A stretch of DNA of 46,491 nt from a candidate division WOR-3 bacterium (GTDB lineage Bacteria; SDB-A): assembly GCA_016934535.1 (NCBI GenBank), contig JAFGSQ010000034.1, positions 1 to 46,491 on the forward strand, in the 5' to 3' direction. The notes beneath the pieces are model-generated. The model saw only the letters and a program-made list of their open reading frames with translations. It was not told the DNA's origin and made no database searches. Shown here piece by piece: positions 9,161-18,391 of the stretch. The translations under genes were made by a program, and so were the position numbers. Each line of letters starts with the position of its first letter. Position 1 is the stretch's first letter.

Positions 9161-10158
9161 CGTTCCCCCTTTTTTAGATTATTATCAAGCATGATTTCGG
9201 CTTCTTCGCAGACCCTGACTATATCAAGCGCGAATTCACCTGAACTTTTGGGCCGTTTTCTTTCGCGAACAGAATCGCAGAAATCATTCATTTCGAGGAG
9301 TAGAGGCTCCTCGCTGGATATGTAGGGAGAATATATGTCTCCGGTTCTGTAGCTCATCTGGTATTCTCCGTAGCTTTCCGGGTCTTTGAAGCTGACACCG
9401 TGGTCGTATATCTTGACTTTTTCGACATTGACAAGGTCGTTGTAGACCAGCATTTTTTTCGAACCTACCACGATAGTGTTTCTCAGCTTTGAAGGCGCTA
9501 ACCAGCCTATCTCAAGATTGACGCAGATTTTTTCAGGGTATCTCAGATGAATGAACGCGACGTCTGATATGCCTTTCAGAATATATGAGTTCCCGAATGA
9601 TCCAAGAACTTTTGGCGGGGTGTTGAGCCAGAATGAAAAAATCGAGATATCGTGCGGAGCGAGGTCCCATATGACACTCGTGTCTTTTTGGTGTTTGCCG
9701 AGGTTTACTCTCCGGGATGAGATGAAGTATATCTCTCCGAGTTCTCCTGATTCTATCAATTTTTTTATCATAAGAACCGGAGGACTGTATAGAAATGTGT
9801 GTCCGACCATCAGGACTCTCGATTTTTTTTCGGCAAGAGACACGAGTTCTTTCGCCTGGACATAGGAAGAAGTCAACGGTTTTTCTACGAAAACGTCTTT
9901 TCCGGCCGTAAGGGCTTCTTTAACATTTTCGTAGTGAGAAGAGACTGACGTCGCCACTATCACTGTGTCTATTTCGCTGTCGTCGAATATATCTCCCGGA
10001 TCTTTTAGAATTTTGACTCCGGGGTATTTCGTCGAGGCCTCAGAAAGTCTTTTATCGTCTTTGTCGCAGATATATTTCAGGTTTACTCCTTTTACGGAGC
10101 AGACGCTCCTGGCGAGATTGGGCCCCCAGTAACCGTAACCTATAAGAGCAGTGTTCAT
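9157..10158 (-). CDS. Gfo/Idh/MocA-family sugar oxidoreductase
   Basis: NAD(P)-dependent oxidoreductase, about 333 residues, probably acting on a (nucleotide) sugar. The Rossmann start is ALIGYGYWGPNLAR, followed by VIVATSVSSHYENVKEAL and the family signature EKPLTSSYVQA, where Lys of EKP is the usual catalytic-site residue. HTFLYSPPV and DLAPHDISIF are typical of the C-terminal alpha/beta domain, with His in PHDIS. Paralogues of this type are frequent in surface-polysaccharide loci. It is divergently transcribed from wlbA. The start is the ATG at 10158, with GAGGAG four bases upstream; a longer reading from 10194 is poorer. Confidence 0.87.
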   Translation of the reverse strand: MNTALIGYGYWGPNLARSVCSVKGVNLKYICDKDDKRLSEASTKYPGVKILKDPGDIFDDSEIDTVIVATSVSSHYENVKEALTAGKDVFVEKPLTSSYVQAKELVSLAEKKSRVLMVGHTFLYSPPVLMIKKLIESGELGEIYFISSRRVNLGKHQKDTSVIWDLAPHDISIFSFWLNTPPKVLGSFGNSYILKGISDVAFIHLRYPEKICVNLEIGWLAPSKLRNTIVVGSKKMLVYNDLVNVEKVKIYDHGVSFKDPESYGEYQMSYRTGDIYSPYISSEEPLLLEMNDFCDSVRERKRPKSSGEFALDIVRVCEEAEIMLDNNLKKGER

Positions 10159-10162
10159 TGAT

Positions 10163-10168
10163 CTCCTC
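10163..10168 (-). promoter_or_regulatory. Ribosome binding site deciding the oxidoreductase start
   Basis: GAGGAG on the minus strand directly precedes the ATG at 10158, which begins exactly at the Rossmann strand. This rules against the 12-residue longer form. Confidence 0.65.
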
Positions 10169-10207
10169 ACAGAGTGAAATAATTTAATACTCAAAAGTCT
10201 CCGCAGT

Positions 10208-10237
10208 TTGACTCGGCGAAGGATTAGATAATATAAT
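10208..10237 (+). promoter_or_regulatory. Sigma-70-type promoter for wlbA-glnA
   Basis: TTGACT at 10208-10213 and TATAAT at 10232-10237 are separated by 18 bases, close to consensus. Transcription would begin near 10244 and leave a leader of about 54 bases before wlbA. It lies in the divergent gap between the two oxidoreductase genes. Confidence 0.6.
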
Positions 10238-10297
10238 ATTTGTCCGGTGTTTTGGCAACAATCAACTGTAAATTAACGTGCTTACGAAAGGTCGCCA

Positions 10298-11260
10298 ATG
10301 AAGAATTTTGCTATGACGGGAGTCGCGGGATATATTGCCCCGAGACATTTGGAAGCCATTAAAAATACAGGCAACAATTTGATAGCCGCGGTTGATCCGC
10401 ACGACTCAGTGGGGATTCTCGACAGGTATTTTCCCGATGCAAGTTTTTTCACTGAAATTGAAAGGTTCGACAGGCACCTTGAAAAGCTGAGAAGGAAATC
10501 TGAAGAAGAAAGGGCTCACTACCTTTCGATTTGCTCGCCGAATCATCTCCACGACGCTCACATTAGATTGGCTCTCAGGCTTGACACCAATGCTATATGC
10601 GAAAAACCTCTCGTCCTGAAACCATCCAATCTCGATGCTCTTGAGAAGCTCGAAGAGGAAACCGGAAAAAAAGTCAACTGCATTTTGCAGTTGAGGGTCC
10701 ACGAAGCGCTTTTAAAACTCAAAAAGAAGTTGGACGACGACATATCCGGCAAAAGAAAAAAAGTTATACTGACATACATCACGTCGAGAGGGCCCTGGTA
10801 TAATTATTCATGGAAAGGAGACCAGGAAAAATCAGGCGGAGTCGTCTGTAATATTGGAATTCATTTTTTCGATCTTCTTCTATGGTATTTCGGCAAATCC
10901 CTGGACAGCAGAATTTATCTTAACGAAAAGAACAAGATGTCCGGCCGCATTGAACTCGAAAGAGCCGACGTCAGATGGTTTCTTTCGATTGACAGAAGCG
11001 ATTTGCCCCAAGCATGTACTCTGGAAAACAGAACAACTTACAGATCAATCACCATAGACGGAGAAGAGGTAGAATTTACAAAAGGATTCACTGATCTTCA
11101 CACTAAAGTCTACGAAGAAATCCTCAAAGGGAAAGGTTTCGGAATAGATGTGGTGAGACCTTCAATCGAACTTGCATACTCCATGAGGACGGCAAAAATT
11201 GTAGGAAAACCCGAAAATCCCCACCCTTTTCTTGAAACTCTGATAGAACAACACAAATAA
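10298..11260 (+). CDS. wlbA: WlbA/WbpB-type UDP-GlcNAc-uronate 3-dehydrogenase
   Basis: Oxidises C3 of UDP-N-acetylglucosaminuronate, the step before amination in routes to diacetamido-uronic sugars. The sequence follows the WlbA family closely: MKNFAMTGVAGYIAPRHLEA at the Rossmann start, VDPHDSVGILDRYFPDASFF, FDRHLEKL, SICSPNHLHDAHIRLAL, CEKPLVLKPSNLDAL with the catalytic Lys, and CNIGIHFFDLLLWYFG in the substrate domain. The 320-residue length is normal. AAAGG precedes the ATG. glnA follows after 17 bases. The matching aminotransferase type lies near 19.9 kb, but no acetyltransferase (WlbB/WbpD) or UDP-GlcNAc 6-dehydrogenase is in the window. Confidence 0.88.
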   Translation: MKNFAMTGVAGYIAPRHLEAIKNTGNNLIAAVDPHDSVGILDRYFPDASFFTEIERFDRHLEKLRRKSEEERAHYLSICSPNHLHDAHIRLALRLDTNAICEKPLVLKPSNLDALEKLEEETGKKVNCILQLRVHEALLKLKKKLDDDISGKRKKVILTYITSRGPWYNYSWKGDQEKSGGVVCNIGIHFFDLLLWYFGKSLDSRIYLNEKNKMSGRIELERADVRWFLSIDRSDLPQACTLENRTTYRSITIDGEEVEFTKGFTDLHTKVYEEILKGKGFGIDVVRPSIELAYSMRTAKIVGKPENPHPFLETLIEQHK

Positions 11261-11277
11261 TATATAGAGGAGGCTCC

Positions 11278-12714
11278 ATGCAGGATCAGGGAGTGAAGAA
11301 AACGCCTGACGATATTTTAAAAAGGATTCAGGAAGAAAACATTAAATTCGTAGATCTCAAATTTATTGATCTGGTGGGAAAATGGCACCATTTGACTTTG
11401 CCGGTTTCCAACGTCAAGCATTCGCTTTTTGAAAAAGGAGTGGGATTCGACGGATCGAGCTGTTCGGGATTTACTTCTCTGGAAGCGGGAGACCTCAACG
11501 TAATCCCGGATCCTGAAACCGCTTTTATAGACGATTTTTACGAAATCCCCTCTCTCTCTTTCATTTGCGATATTGTCGAAGCAGACACTCTGAAACCTTT
11601 TAAAAGAGACCCGAGAGGAGTCGCCAAAAGAGCCGAAAAATACTTGAAAGAATCCGGAATAGCCGACGAGAGCCACTGGATGCCGGAACTCGAATTCTAT
11701 GTTTTCGACTCGGTCCGCTATTCTTCCGAACCCTACGATTTCGGCTTCGGAGTCGATTCTCTTGAAGCCCACTGGAACTCACCGGAAGAAAGGACAGAAC
11801 CGTGGATAAAGCATAAAGGCGGATATCACGCCATATACCCTTCTGATTCACTTCACAATTTGAGAGCTGAGATATGTGTCGCTTTGGAAAAAGCCGGTGT
11901 GGCAGTCAGATATCACCATCACGAAGTCGGAGGGGCAGGCCAGGCCGAGATCGAGCTGGCTCTTTCGCCGGGTCTCGTTAAATGTGCAGACAAGGTGATA
12001 ATATCAAAATATGTAATAAGAAACGTTTGTTTTAAAAGAGGAAAATCCGTAACTTTCATGCCTAAACCGATTTTCGATGAACCGGGAAGCGGGCTTCACT
12101 TTCATCAGAAACTGCACAAGAACGGCAAAAATATTTTTTACTGTTCCGGCGGATATTTTGACCTGAGCGACGAAGCGACGCATTACATAGCAGGTCTGGG
12201 CACTCACGGTCCTTCAGTCATGGCGTTTACCAATCCTTCGACAAATTCCTACAGAAGGCTTGTGGAAGGATACGAAGCTCCGACGCGCTTTTTCTTCTCA
12301 GTGGCAAACAGAAGTTCAGCCATTAGGATTCCCAAATCAGCCGTGTCCGAAGATCAAAAAAGGATCGAATTCCGCATGCCGGACGCCACGTGTAATCCTT
12401 ATCTTGCTGTTTCGGCGATGCTGATGGCTGGACTCGACGGAATAAAAAGGAAGATTTCTCCGGCGAAGTTCGGACCTCTCGACAAAAACCTGTTTGAACT
12501 TCCTCCGAGAGAACAGAGAAGATTCCTGCCGATTCCTTCCTCGTTTGAAAACTCGCTGGACTCTCTCGAGAGCGACAACGAATATCTTAAACAAGAAAGC
12601 GTATTCGACGAAGAACTGATAGATGTTTGGAAGGAAATTAAAATCAAGAACGAAATAATTCCTCTTAAAATAAGAACACACCCCTATGAAATCGAGTTGT
12701 ATTACGACCTCTGA
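11278..12714 (+). CDS. glnA: Glutamine synthetase type I
   Basis: Makes glutamine from glutamate, ammonia and ATP in the cytoplasm, as a dodecamer in this family. Visible elements are the N-terminal beta-grasp domain, FDGSSCSGF, the metal and glutamate site MPELEFYVFD, HHHEVGGAGQAEIELAL, GSGLHFHQKL, the FTNPSTNSYRRLVEGYEAP loop, and IEFRMPDATCNPYLAVSAM. Length (478) is normal. The segment matching the adenylylation site of enteric enzymes reads KNLFELPPRE, so the tyrosine that receives AMP is Phe (about residue 406). Control by adenylylation is therefore unlikely. A clear GAGGAGG ribosome site precedes the ATG. Co-transcription with wlbA is unusual; it may tie glutamine supply to amino-sugar synthesis. 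Confidence 0.95.
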   Translation: MQDQGVKKTPDDILKRIQEENIKFVDLKFIDLVGKWHHLTLPVSNVKHSLFEKGVGFDGSSCSGFTSLEAGDLNVIPDPETAFIDDFYEIPSLSFICDIVEADTLKPFKRDPRGVAKRAEKYLKESGIADESHWMPELEFYVFDSVRYSSEPYDFGFGVDSLEAHWNSPEERTEPWIKHKGGYHAIYPSDSLHNLRAEICVALEKAGVAVRYHHHEVGGAGQAEIELALSPGLVKCADKVIISKYVIRNVCFKRGKSVTFMPKPIFDEPGSGLHFHQKLHKNGKNIFYCSGGYFDLSDEATHYIAGLGTHGPSVMAFTNPSTNSYRRLVEGYEAPTRFFFSVANRSSAIRIPKSAVSEDQKRIEFRMPDATCNPYLAVSAMLMAGLDGIKRKISPAKFGPLDKNLFELPPREQRRFLPIPSSFENSLDSLESDNEYLKQESVFDEELIDVWKEIKIKNEIIPLKIRTHPYEIELYYDL

Positions 12715-13645
12715 GCGTTTAAAAAAGACGAAAATCGGACTGTTCATATATGATTCGGTCTGGATAGTTCTGGGATCTTTTCTCGCGGGAGCCGGTATTT
12801 CTCTTTATCTTGTGCCTCACAGAATAGCCCCCGGAGGTATAAGCGGACTGGCTCAAGTACTCTACATCCTTTTCGGCTTTCAAACTGGCGTCGTAATGTT
12901 TGCTTTCAATATTCCTCTTTTCATTCTGGGTGTCATTTTCATTGGAAAAACATTCGGTGCAAAGACAGTCTGGGGCATAATTACTCTCTCGTTTTTCGTC
13001 GATCTTTTTCAGCCGGGAAACGCTTTCACGACAAAAATAATGCCGTCATTTCTTGTCAGTATACCTCAGTATGAAGGCTATTTTTCACTCACTGACCAGA
13101 CAGTGCTTGCTTGTTTTGCAGGTAATGTTCTGCTCGGCGTAGGACTTGGAGTGATATTCAGACACAGAGGATCCACTGCCGGAACCGACATCCCGGTGGC
13201 GCTGATAAAAAAATACACAGGCCTGCCTATGGGAATGGGGTTTATGATAGTGGACACGGTCATAATCCTTCTGGCTTGCCTGGCGTTCAAGGATTTGAAT
13301 CTTCTGATCTGGGCTCTTCTCGGACTTTTTATTTCGGCTAAAACGTGTGATCTTGTTATGCAGGGCATCTCAATCGCAAAAACCGCCTACATAATTTCGG
13401 ACAAATACATAGACATAAACGAGCAGTTGAATTCAACCCTCGGTAGAGGAACGACGATGATAAAGTCCGAAGGCGGTTTCACAGGAATTGACAGACCGAT
13501 GATCTTCTGCGTAATATCGAGAAATCAGGTATTTCAGTTGATTGAAATAGTCAAGGAAATAGACAAAAATGCTTTTATTGTCCTCTACGACGCTTTTGAT
13601 GTACTCGGTTCGGGATTCAAGAGAATAGACAGAACGACGTTGTAA
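12686..13645 (+). CDS. YitT/DUF2179-family membrane protein
   Basis: Membrane protein of 319 residues with the YitT layout. About six helices occupy the first two thirds, including VWIVLGSFLAGAGISLYLVP, GVVMFAFNIPLFILGVIFIG and FAGNVLLGVGLGVIFRHRGS, with the family motif GGISGLAQVLY and RGSTAGTDIP. A soluble C-terminal DUF2179 domain follows (GRGTTMIKSEGGFTG, IFCVISRNQVFQLIEIVKEID, FIVLYDAFDVLGSGF). The biochemical role of the family is not settled, though transport has been suggested. It overlaps the end of glnA by 29 bases and ends just before a strong terminator. Confidence 0.85.
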   Translation: MKSSCITTSERLKKTKIGLFIYDSVWIVLGSFLAGAGISLYLVPHRIAPGGISGLAQVLYILFGFQTGVVMFAFNIPLFILGVIFIGKTFGAKTVWGIITLSFFVDLFQPGNAFTTKIMPSFLVSIPQYEGYFSLTDQTVLACFAGNVLLGVGLGVIFRHRGSTAGTDIPVALIKKYTGLPMGMGFMIVDTVIILLACLAFKDLNLLIWALLGLFISAKTCDLVMQGISIAKTAYIISDKYIDINEQLNSTLGRGTTMIKSEGGFTGIDRPMIFCVISRNQVFQLIEIVKEIDKNAFIVLYDAFDVLGSGFKRIDRTTL

Positions 13646-13670
13646 AAAGGGGGGCTCAGCCCCCCTTTTT
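13644..13670. terminator. Bidirectional intrinsic terminator
   Basis: AAAAAGGGGGG (13644-13654), loop CTCAG, then CCCCCCTTTTT (13660-13670). The stem has six G-C pairs and is flanked by an A run and a T run, so it can end both the wlbA-glnA-yitT transcript and the convergent serA transcript. Confidence 0.92.
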
Positions 13671-14584
13671 TACTTTTTAGAGTATTCGATTATAATGTCC
13701 GCGACTTCGCCGCCAACCCTTTTCTGAGCTTCTGCCGTAAGAGCTCCTATGTGAGGAGTCAGAGATACGTTGTCGAGTGCGAGAAGAGGATTGCCGGGTT
13801 TGACAGGTTCGTCGGCATAGACGTCGAGACCGGCTCCGAAAAGATGACCGCTCTTGAGAGCTTCGGCCAGCGCCGCCTCGTCAATTATGCCGCCGCGAGC
13901 GCAGTTTATAAGGATACTGCCCTTTTTCATTTTCGATATCATTTCTTTACCGAAAAGGTTCTTCGTTTTTTCCGTCATCGGCATGTGAAGGCTGATGATG
14001 TCTGCTGTTGAAATTGCCTCATCAATATCTTTGAGTACTATGACTTCAGCAAACGGAGGTTTTATCTCGACAACATCATATGCTTGAACTTTCATACCGA
14101 GAGCGTGTGCTCTTTTGGCGAGTTCAGAGCCGATTCTTCCGAAACCGATAATGGAAATTGTTTTTCCGGAGAGTTCTTTTCCCTTAAGTTCTTTTTTCTC
14201 CCATTTCCCGTTTTTGATTCCGCATGTAGCTCTTGGAATGTACCTGTAAAGGGCAAAAATGTGAGCCAAGGCAAGTTCGGCGACAGAAGCGGAACTGGCT
14301 CCGGGTGTGTTCTTGACTTCCATTCCCGCCGCTTTTGCCGCCTCTACGTCTATGTTGTCGACACCGACCCCGCCTCTGATTATCAGTTTCAGGGAAGATT
14401 TCGCAGCTTGTACGACTTCTTTTGTGATTTTAGTCGCTGATCGGACTACGCAGACGTCGTATCCGGGGATGGTTTTTATCAGTTCGTCCGGCTTCATTTC
14501 AGTTTTGACTTCGACGGTTATCCCTGCCGATTTGATTTTTTCGACGGCTTTGTCGTCAACGGGATCGCATATCAGGACTTTCAT
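13670..14584 (-). CDS. serA: D-3-phosphoglycerate dehydrogenase, short form
   Basis: First step of serine synthesis, oxidising 3-phosphoglycerate with NAD. The 304-residue protein has the D-2-hydroxyacid dehydrogenase layout: VVRSATKITKEV, IRGGVGVDNIDVEAA with the substrate Arg, the NAD site ISIIGFGRIGSELAKRA, MTEKTKNLF, NCARGGIIDEAAL with the catalytic Arg, DEPVKPGNPLL, and the catalytic His in TPHIGA. There is no C-terminal ACT domain, so serine feedback by that route is absent. It follows the serC-like gene by 9 bases with a good AGGAGGAG site, an evident serC-serA pair. Confidence 0.93.
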   Translation of the reverse strand: MKVLICDPVDDKAVEKIKSAGITVEVKTEMKPDELIKTIPGYDVCVVRSATKITKEVVQAAKSSLKLIIRGGVGVDNIDVEAAKAAGMEVKNTPGASSASVAELALAHIFALYRYIPRATCGIKNGKWEKKELKGKELSGKTISIIGFGRIGSELAKRAHALGMKVQAYDVVEIKPPFAEVIVLKDIDEAISTADIISLHMPMTEKTKNLFGKEMISKMKKGSILINCARGGIIDEAALAEALKSGHLFGAGLDVYADEPVKPGNPLLALDNVSLTPHIGALTAEAQKRVGGEVADIIIEYSKK

Positions 14585-14593
14585 GTCTCCTCC

Positions 14594-15661
14594 TTAGAGT
14601 TCGAGAATTTCGTTTATAGCGGTTATAAGTTCTTTGACGTCTTTCATTGTCAAATCGCCCATGTGAGCTATTCTGAAAGTTTTTTCCTTGAGGTCCCCGT
14701 AGCCGTTCGAGAGAGTCATTTCTTTTTCACCGAGTTTTTTGTTCAGGTCGGCTATGCTTATGCCTTTCGTATTAGTTATACAGGTCAGAGTTACGGATTC
14801 GTAGCCGGGTTGAGGGAATAGAGCGAAGTTCTTTTTCGCCCATTCTCTGACGTAAGTTGCCATTTCGAGATGTCTGGCGAACCGCTTGTCGAGGCCTTCG
14901 GCGAAAAATTTGTCTAATTGCATGTTTATGGCGAAAATGTGAGAAATTGTCGGTGTAGAAGGAGTCTGGTTTTTCTCCTGGTACTTTTGGAATTCCACGA
15001 AGTCGAAATAATAACCTTTGTTGGTCGCTTTGGCGGATTTTTCGAGAGCTTTTTTGCTGACCGCGGCGACAGCGAGTCCGGGGGGTAGAGCGAAGGCTTT
15101 TTGCACACCTGCCAGACATACATCTATTCCGAGTTTGTCGACCTCTATCTTGACGCCGGTCATTGAGGACACAGCGTCCACGCAGAAAGAGATGTCCGGG
15201 TACTTTTTCATGACTTCTGCGACTTCGGGCAGTTTATTCATAACTCCCGTCGAAGTCTCGTTGTGCACTATCAAAAGGCAGTCGTATTTCCCGGTAGACA
15301 GCATTTTGTCAATTTCCTTCGGGTCGTGTCCGTGTCCCCATTCGACCTCGTATTTGTCCGCATCGACTTTATTGGGGGCAGCCATCTGAAACCACCTTTT
15401 TGAAAAAGCGCCGTTGACGCATGCCAGGACGCGTTTGTGAGCGCAGTTTCTTATAGCTCCTTCCATCCATCCGGTCGAGGAACAAGTGCCGAGATATACT
15501 TCATTTTCGGTATAAAGAAGTTTTTTTAGTTTCGGTACGACTTCGGCCTGAAGATCTGAATAATCCTTGCTTCTGTGACCGATCATGAAATGCCCCATTT
15601 CCTTTAATATGTCATCGGACACCTCGACAGGACCCGGAATGAACAGTTTTTTGTGCTTCAC
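14594..15661 (-). CDS. Class V aminotransferase, likely phosphoserine aminotransferase
   Basis: PLP enzyme of 355 residues in the alanine-glyoxylate/serine-pyruvate aminotransferase branch (KLFIPGPVEV, MIGHRSKDY, HNETSTGV, FCVDAVSSMTGV). The PLP lysine lies in AGVQKAFALPPGLAV. Sequence alone would allow alanine- or serine-glyoxylate activity. The immediate downstream serA gene, 9 bases away, makes phosphoserine transaminase the best reading, as in other bacteria that use this non-canonical SerC type. A good AAAGGAGG site precedes the ATG. The product would be phosphoserine; no serB is visible, though a HAD phosphatase lies at 32.7 kb. Confidence 0.82.
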   Translation of the reverse strand: MKHKKLFIPGPVEVSDDILKEMGHFMIGHRSKDYSDLQAEVVPKLKKLLYTENEVYLGTCSSTGWMEGAIRNCAHKRVLACVNGAFSKRWFQMAAPNKVDADKYEVEWGHGHDPKEIDKMLSTGKYDCLLIVHNETSTGVMNKLPEVAEVMKKYPDISFCVDAVSSMTGVKIEVDKLGIDVCLAGVQKAFALPPGLAVAAVSKKALEKSAKATNKGYYFDFVEFQKYQEKNQTPSTPTISHIFAINMQLDKFFAEGLDKRFARHLEMATYVREWAKKNFALFPQPGYESVTLTCITNTKGISIADLNKKLGEKEMTLSNGYGDLKEKTFRIAHMGDLTMKDVKELITAINEILEL

Positions 15662-15708
15662 AAAAACCTCCTTTGAGAATTAAAATGCTGAAACCTGAAA
15701 TAAACCAC

Positions 15709-16866
15709 TTAAAGCCTCGTGAAAGGTTCAAAAAGACGGGAGTATTCGTCCATCGCGAAACGGTCAGTCATACCCGCTATGTAGTCGCATATCACTCTTT
15801 TTTCTCCCTCGTTTACGATACGTGACTGATGAAAGGGGGGAAGCTGTTTGGGCTCTTTTAAATAGGATTCAAAGAGCCTTCCAATGAATCTTTTCGCTTT
15901 ATCCTGCATTTTTACGACTTTGTAGTGCTGGTATAGATTTTCGTAGAGAAAATTCTTTAATACAGTGTTGCCTTTTTTCATGCCGCCTGAAAAGGAGATC
16001 AAGGAGTGCGAATTTCTGACATCGTCTACAGATTTAACGCCGCTGGATTCAATATTATTCTCCGAGGTTTTTATGACGTCTTCAATCTGCCTTCCTATGA
16101 GCTCGCGGACGGCGGTAGTCCGAAGGAGTTTTTCGTCCAACGCCTTTCCGCCTGATACGGCATTTACAGTGTCTTTCCAAAGATCTATTTCACTGAGTTG
16201 AGAAAGATTTATTAATCCGGATTTCAAGCCGTCGTCAATATCGTGATTGTTGTATGCTATTTCATCGGCCGTGTTGACTATTTGCGCTTCCAGAAAAGGA
16301 TTTTTACCTGGCTGAAAAGCGGAGTCAAAATCGTTTTCGGGACTGTCGTATTCACTGCGGTGTTTTATTATGCCTTCGCGGGTTTCGACAGTCAGATTGA
16401 GACCTAAATATTTGTCCGTCCTGAATTCGAGTTTTTCTACGACTCTGAGTCCCTGCCGGTTGTGTTCGAAGCCGCCTTCTTTGGTCATCAGTTCCTTCAG
16501 AGCTTCCTCTCCCGCGTGTCCGAACGGAGTGTGGCCAATGTCGTGAGCGAGTGCTATCGCTTCGGTGAGGTCTTCGTTGAGCATTAAAGTCTTTGCGACG
16601 GATTTGGCTATCTGAGCGACCTCGAGGGTGTGAGTGAGTCTCGTCCTGTAATAATCACCGACGTGGTTTACGAACACCTGAGTCTTATATTCCATGTGCC
16701 TGAATGCCCGGGAATGAATAATCCTGTCTCTGTCGCGCTGAAAGGCTGTTCTGAATTCGCTCTCTTTTTCAGAGTGGTCTCTGCCCAATGAGTTTTTCGA
16801 AGTAAAGGCGTATGAAGCCAAAAAATTTTCTTCGAAATTTTCCAAGTCTTTTCTGTGTCTCAACAT
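15709..16866 (-). CDS. dGTPase-like HD-domain deoxynucleotide triphosphohydrolase
   Basis: Predicted to split dNTPs into deoxynucleoside and triphosphate. The 385-residue protein has the dGTPase family start FRTAFQRDRDRIIHSRAFRH, then MEYKTQVFVNH, TRLTHTLEVAQIA (first metal His), and the HD motif ALAHDIGHTPFGHAGEEAL. TVETREGIIKH and NTADEIAYNNHDIDDGLKSG complete the type-2 dGTPase pattern. Substrate choice cannot be told from sequence. The start is only 3 bases after the purH stop, so they share a transcript. A second HD protein of the same broad family is at 37.6 kb. Confidence 0.9.
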   Translation of the reverse strand: MLRHRKDLENFEENFLASYAFTSKNSLGRDHSEKESEFRTAFQRDRDRIIHSRAFRHMEYKTQVFVNHVGDYYRTRLTHTLEVAQIAKSVAKTLMLNEDLTEAIALAHDIGHTPFGHAGEEALKELMTKEGGFEHNRQGLRVVEKLEFRTDKYLGLNLTVETREGIIKHRSEYDSPENDFDSAFQPGKNPFLEAQIVNTADEIAYNNHDIDDGLKSGLINLSQLSEIDLWKDTVNAVSGGKALDEKLLRTTAVRELIGRQIEDVIKTSENNIESSGVKSVDDVRNSHSLISFSGGMKKGNTVLKNFLYENLYQHYKVVKMQDKAKRFIGRLFESYLKEPKQLPPFHQSRIVNEGEKRVICDYIAGMTDRFAMDEYSRLFEPFTRL

Positions 16867-16869
16867 ATT

Positions 16870-18381
16870 TTAATGGTAGAAGTGCCTTCTCTTGCTGAAA
16901 ATCATAATCATACCACACTTTTCGGCGCTTTCAAGCACTTTCGAATCCATTTTGGAACCTCCGGGCTGAACAACGGCGTAAACGCCTTTTTCCCTGGCAT
17001 ATTCTATGCTGTCCGGGAAGGGGAAGTAAGCGTCCGAAGCCATGACCGAACCCCGGGCTTTTTCACCCGCTTTTTCGCAGGCCTGAACCACCGAATCTAT
17101 TCTGCTGACGTTTCCTCCCCCTATACCGACAAGGCGTGAAGATTGGGCGAGTACGACCGCGTTTGATTTGACCGACATAACGGCTTTTTGGGCGAAAACG
17201 AGGGATTTGAAAGTCTTTTCGTCGGGTTTCTCGGAGGAAACGGTTTCCCATTGAGAGGTGTCTTCGAAACTGTCCCGGGTCTGATAAAGAAATCCCCCGG
17301 AGACGGATTTCACCGAATATCCTTTATCCTGCGTAAAAAGGCTTCCGTTCAATATGATTATTCTTTTTTTCTTTTTAGCAAGAATTTCTTTGGCATCGTC
17401 GTCGGCCTCGGGAGCTATTATCATCGTCAGAAAAGGCGTTTTATTTATTACTTCGGCTAAAGAAAGGTCTATTTTCCTGTTCATGGCAAAAATGCCGCCG
17501 TAAGCCGAATCCGGATCGGTTTCGTAAGCGTTTTTAAAAGTTTCGGTCAAGTCTTTTCCTTCGGCAAGTCCGCAGAGGCTTTGATGTTTGACGATCGACA
17601 CTGCGGGCTCTTCAAACTGCCTGACTGCTTTTACGGCGGCTTCGGCGTCGAGTATGTTGTTGTAGGACAATCCTTTGGAAAGCTCGGAAAATGAAATACC
17701 CCAGAGAGGATTTTTAAGGAAATAGCCTTCCTGATGCGGATTTTCTCCGTAATTCAGGCGGCCGAACATAGTGAACGGGAAAGAAGATTCTCCTTCAAGA
17801 TATTCTCCGCCCAGAGTACCCGCTATCAGGGCGTCGTAGTGCGACGTAAGCCTGAAAGCCTTTGCCGCGCATTTCTTTCTGAATATTTCTTCGGTGCCGC
17901 CGCTGCTTTTTTCGAACTGATCCAGAAACTCATCATATTGCGCCGGTGATGACAAGACTGTCACCCAGCGGTGATTTTTCGCGGCCGATCTGATAAGGGA
18001 AGGGCCTCCGATGTCGATGAATTCGACAGTTTCTTTTTCACTCGCTGCGTTCATGCCTTTTTCAGCAAATGGGTAGAAATTTACTACGACGAGATCTATA
18101 GTCTCGAGACCCGCGGCTTCAATTTGTTTCAGGTCTTCGGGATTGTCTCTTCTCGCTAAAATCCCGGCGAACAATACGGGATGGAGAGTCTTGACCCTGC
18201 CGCCCAGGATTTCCCCGTAACCGGTCAGGGACCCGGCGTCGGTGACTTCGTAACCTCTTTCTCTGATGAATTTTGCCGTTCCCGACGTCGCTATTATTTT
18301 CACTTTTTTAGCCGCCAGAGAGCTCAGTATTTTATCGGCGTCTTTTTTATCCCAAAGAGACATGAGCGCTGTTTTTATCAT
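16870..18381 (-). CDS. purH: Bifunctional AICAR transformylase / IMP cyclohydrolase
   Basis: Last two steps of purine synthesis to IMP. Residues about 1-190 form the IMP cyclohydrolase part (ALMSLWDKKDADKIL, TSGTAKFIRERGYEVTDAG, GGRVKTLHPVLFAGILARRD, LVVVNFYPF, IDIGGPSLIRSAAKNHRWV). The rest is the transformylase, including LNYGENPHQEGYF, YNNILDAEAAVK, VKHQSLCGLAEG with the active-site Lys-His, and SDAYFPFPDSIEYA. It ends in RRHFYH, matching the conserved family tail. In the KH segment, Ser-Leu replaces the usual bacterial Asn-Pro; the catalytic pair is intact. It follows the sugar-transferase gene by 10 bases. Confidence 0.96.
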   Translation of the reverse strand: MIKTALMSLWDKKDADKILSSLAAKKVKIIATSGTAKFIRERGYEVTDAGSLTGYGEILGGRVKTLHPVLFAGILARRDNPEDLKQIEAAGLETIDLVVVNFYPFAEKGMNAASEKETVEFIDIGGPSLIRSAAKNHRWVTVLSSPAQYDEFLDQFEKSSGGTEEIFRKKCAAKAFRLTSHYDALIAGTLGGEYLEGESSFPFTMFGRLNYGENPHQEGYFLKNPLWGISFSELSKGLSYNNILDAEAAVKAVRQFEEPAVSIVKHQSLCGLAEGKDLTETFKNAYETDPDSAYGGIFAMNRKIDLSLAEVINKTPFLTMIIAPEADDDAKEILAKKKKRIIILNGSLFTQDKGYSVKSVSGGFLYQTRDSFEDTSQWETVSSEKPDEKTFKSLVFAQKAVMSVKSNAVVLAQSSRLVGIGGGNVSRIDSVVQACEKAGEKARGSVMASDAYFPFPDSIEYAREKGVYAVVQPGGSKMDSKVLESAEKCGMIMIFSKRRHFYH

Positions 18382-18391
18382 TTTTCGCCTT

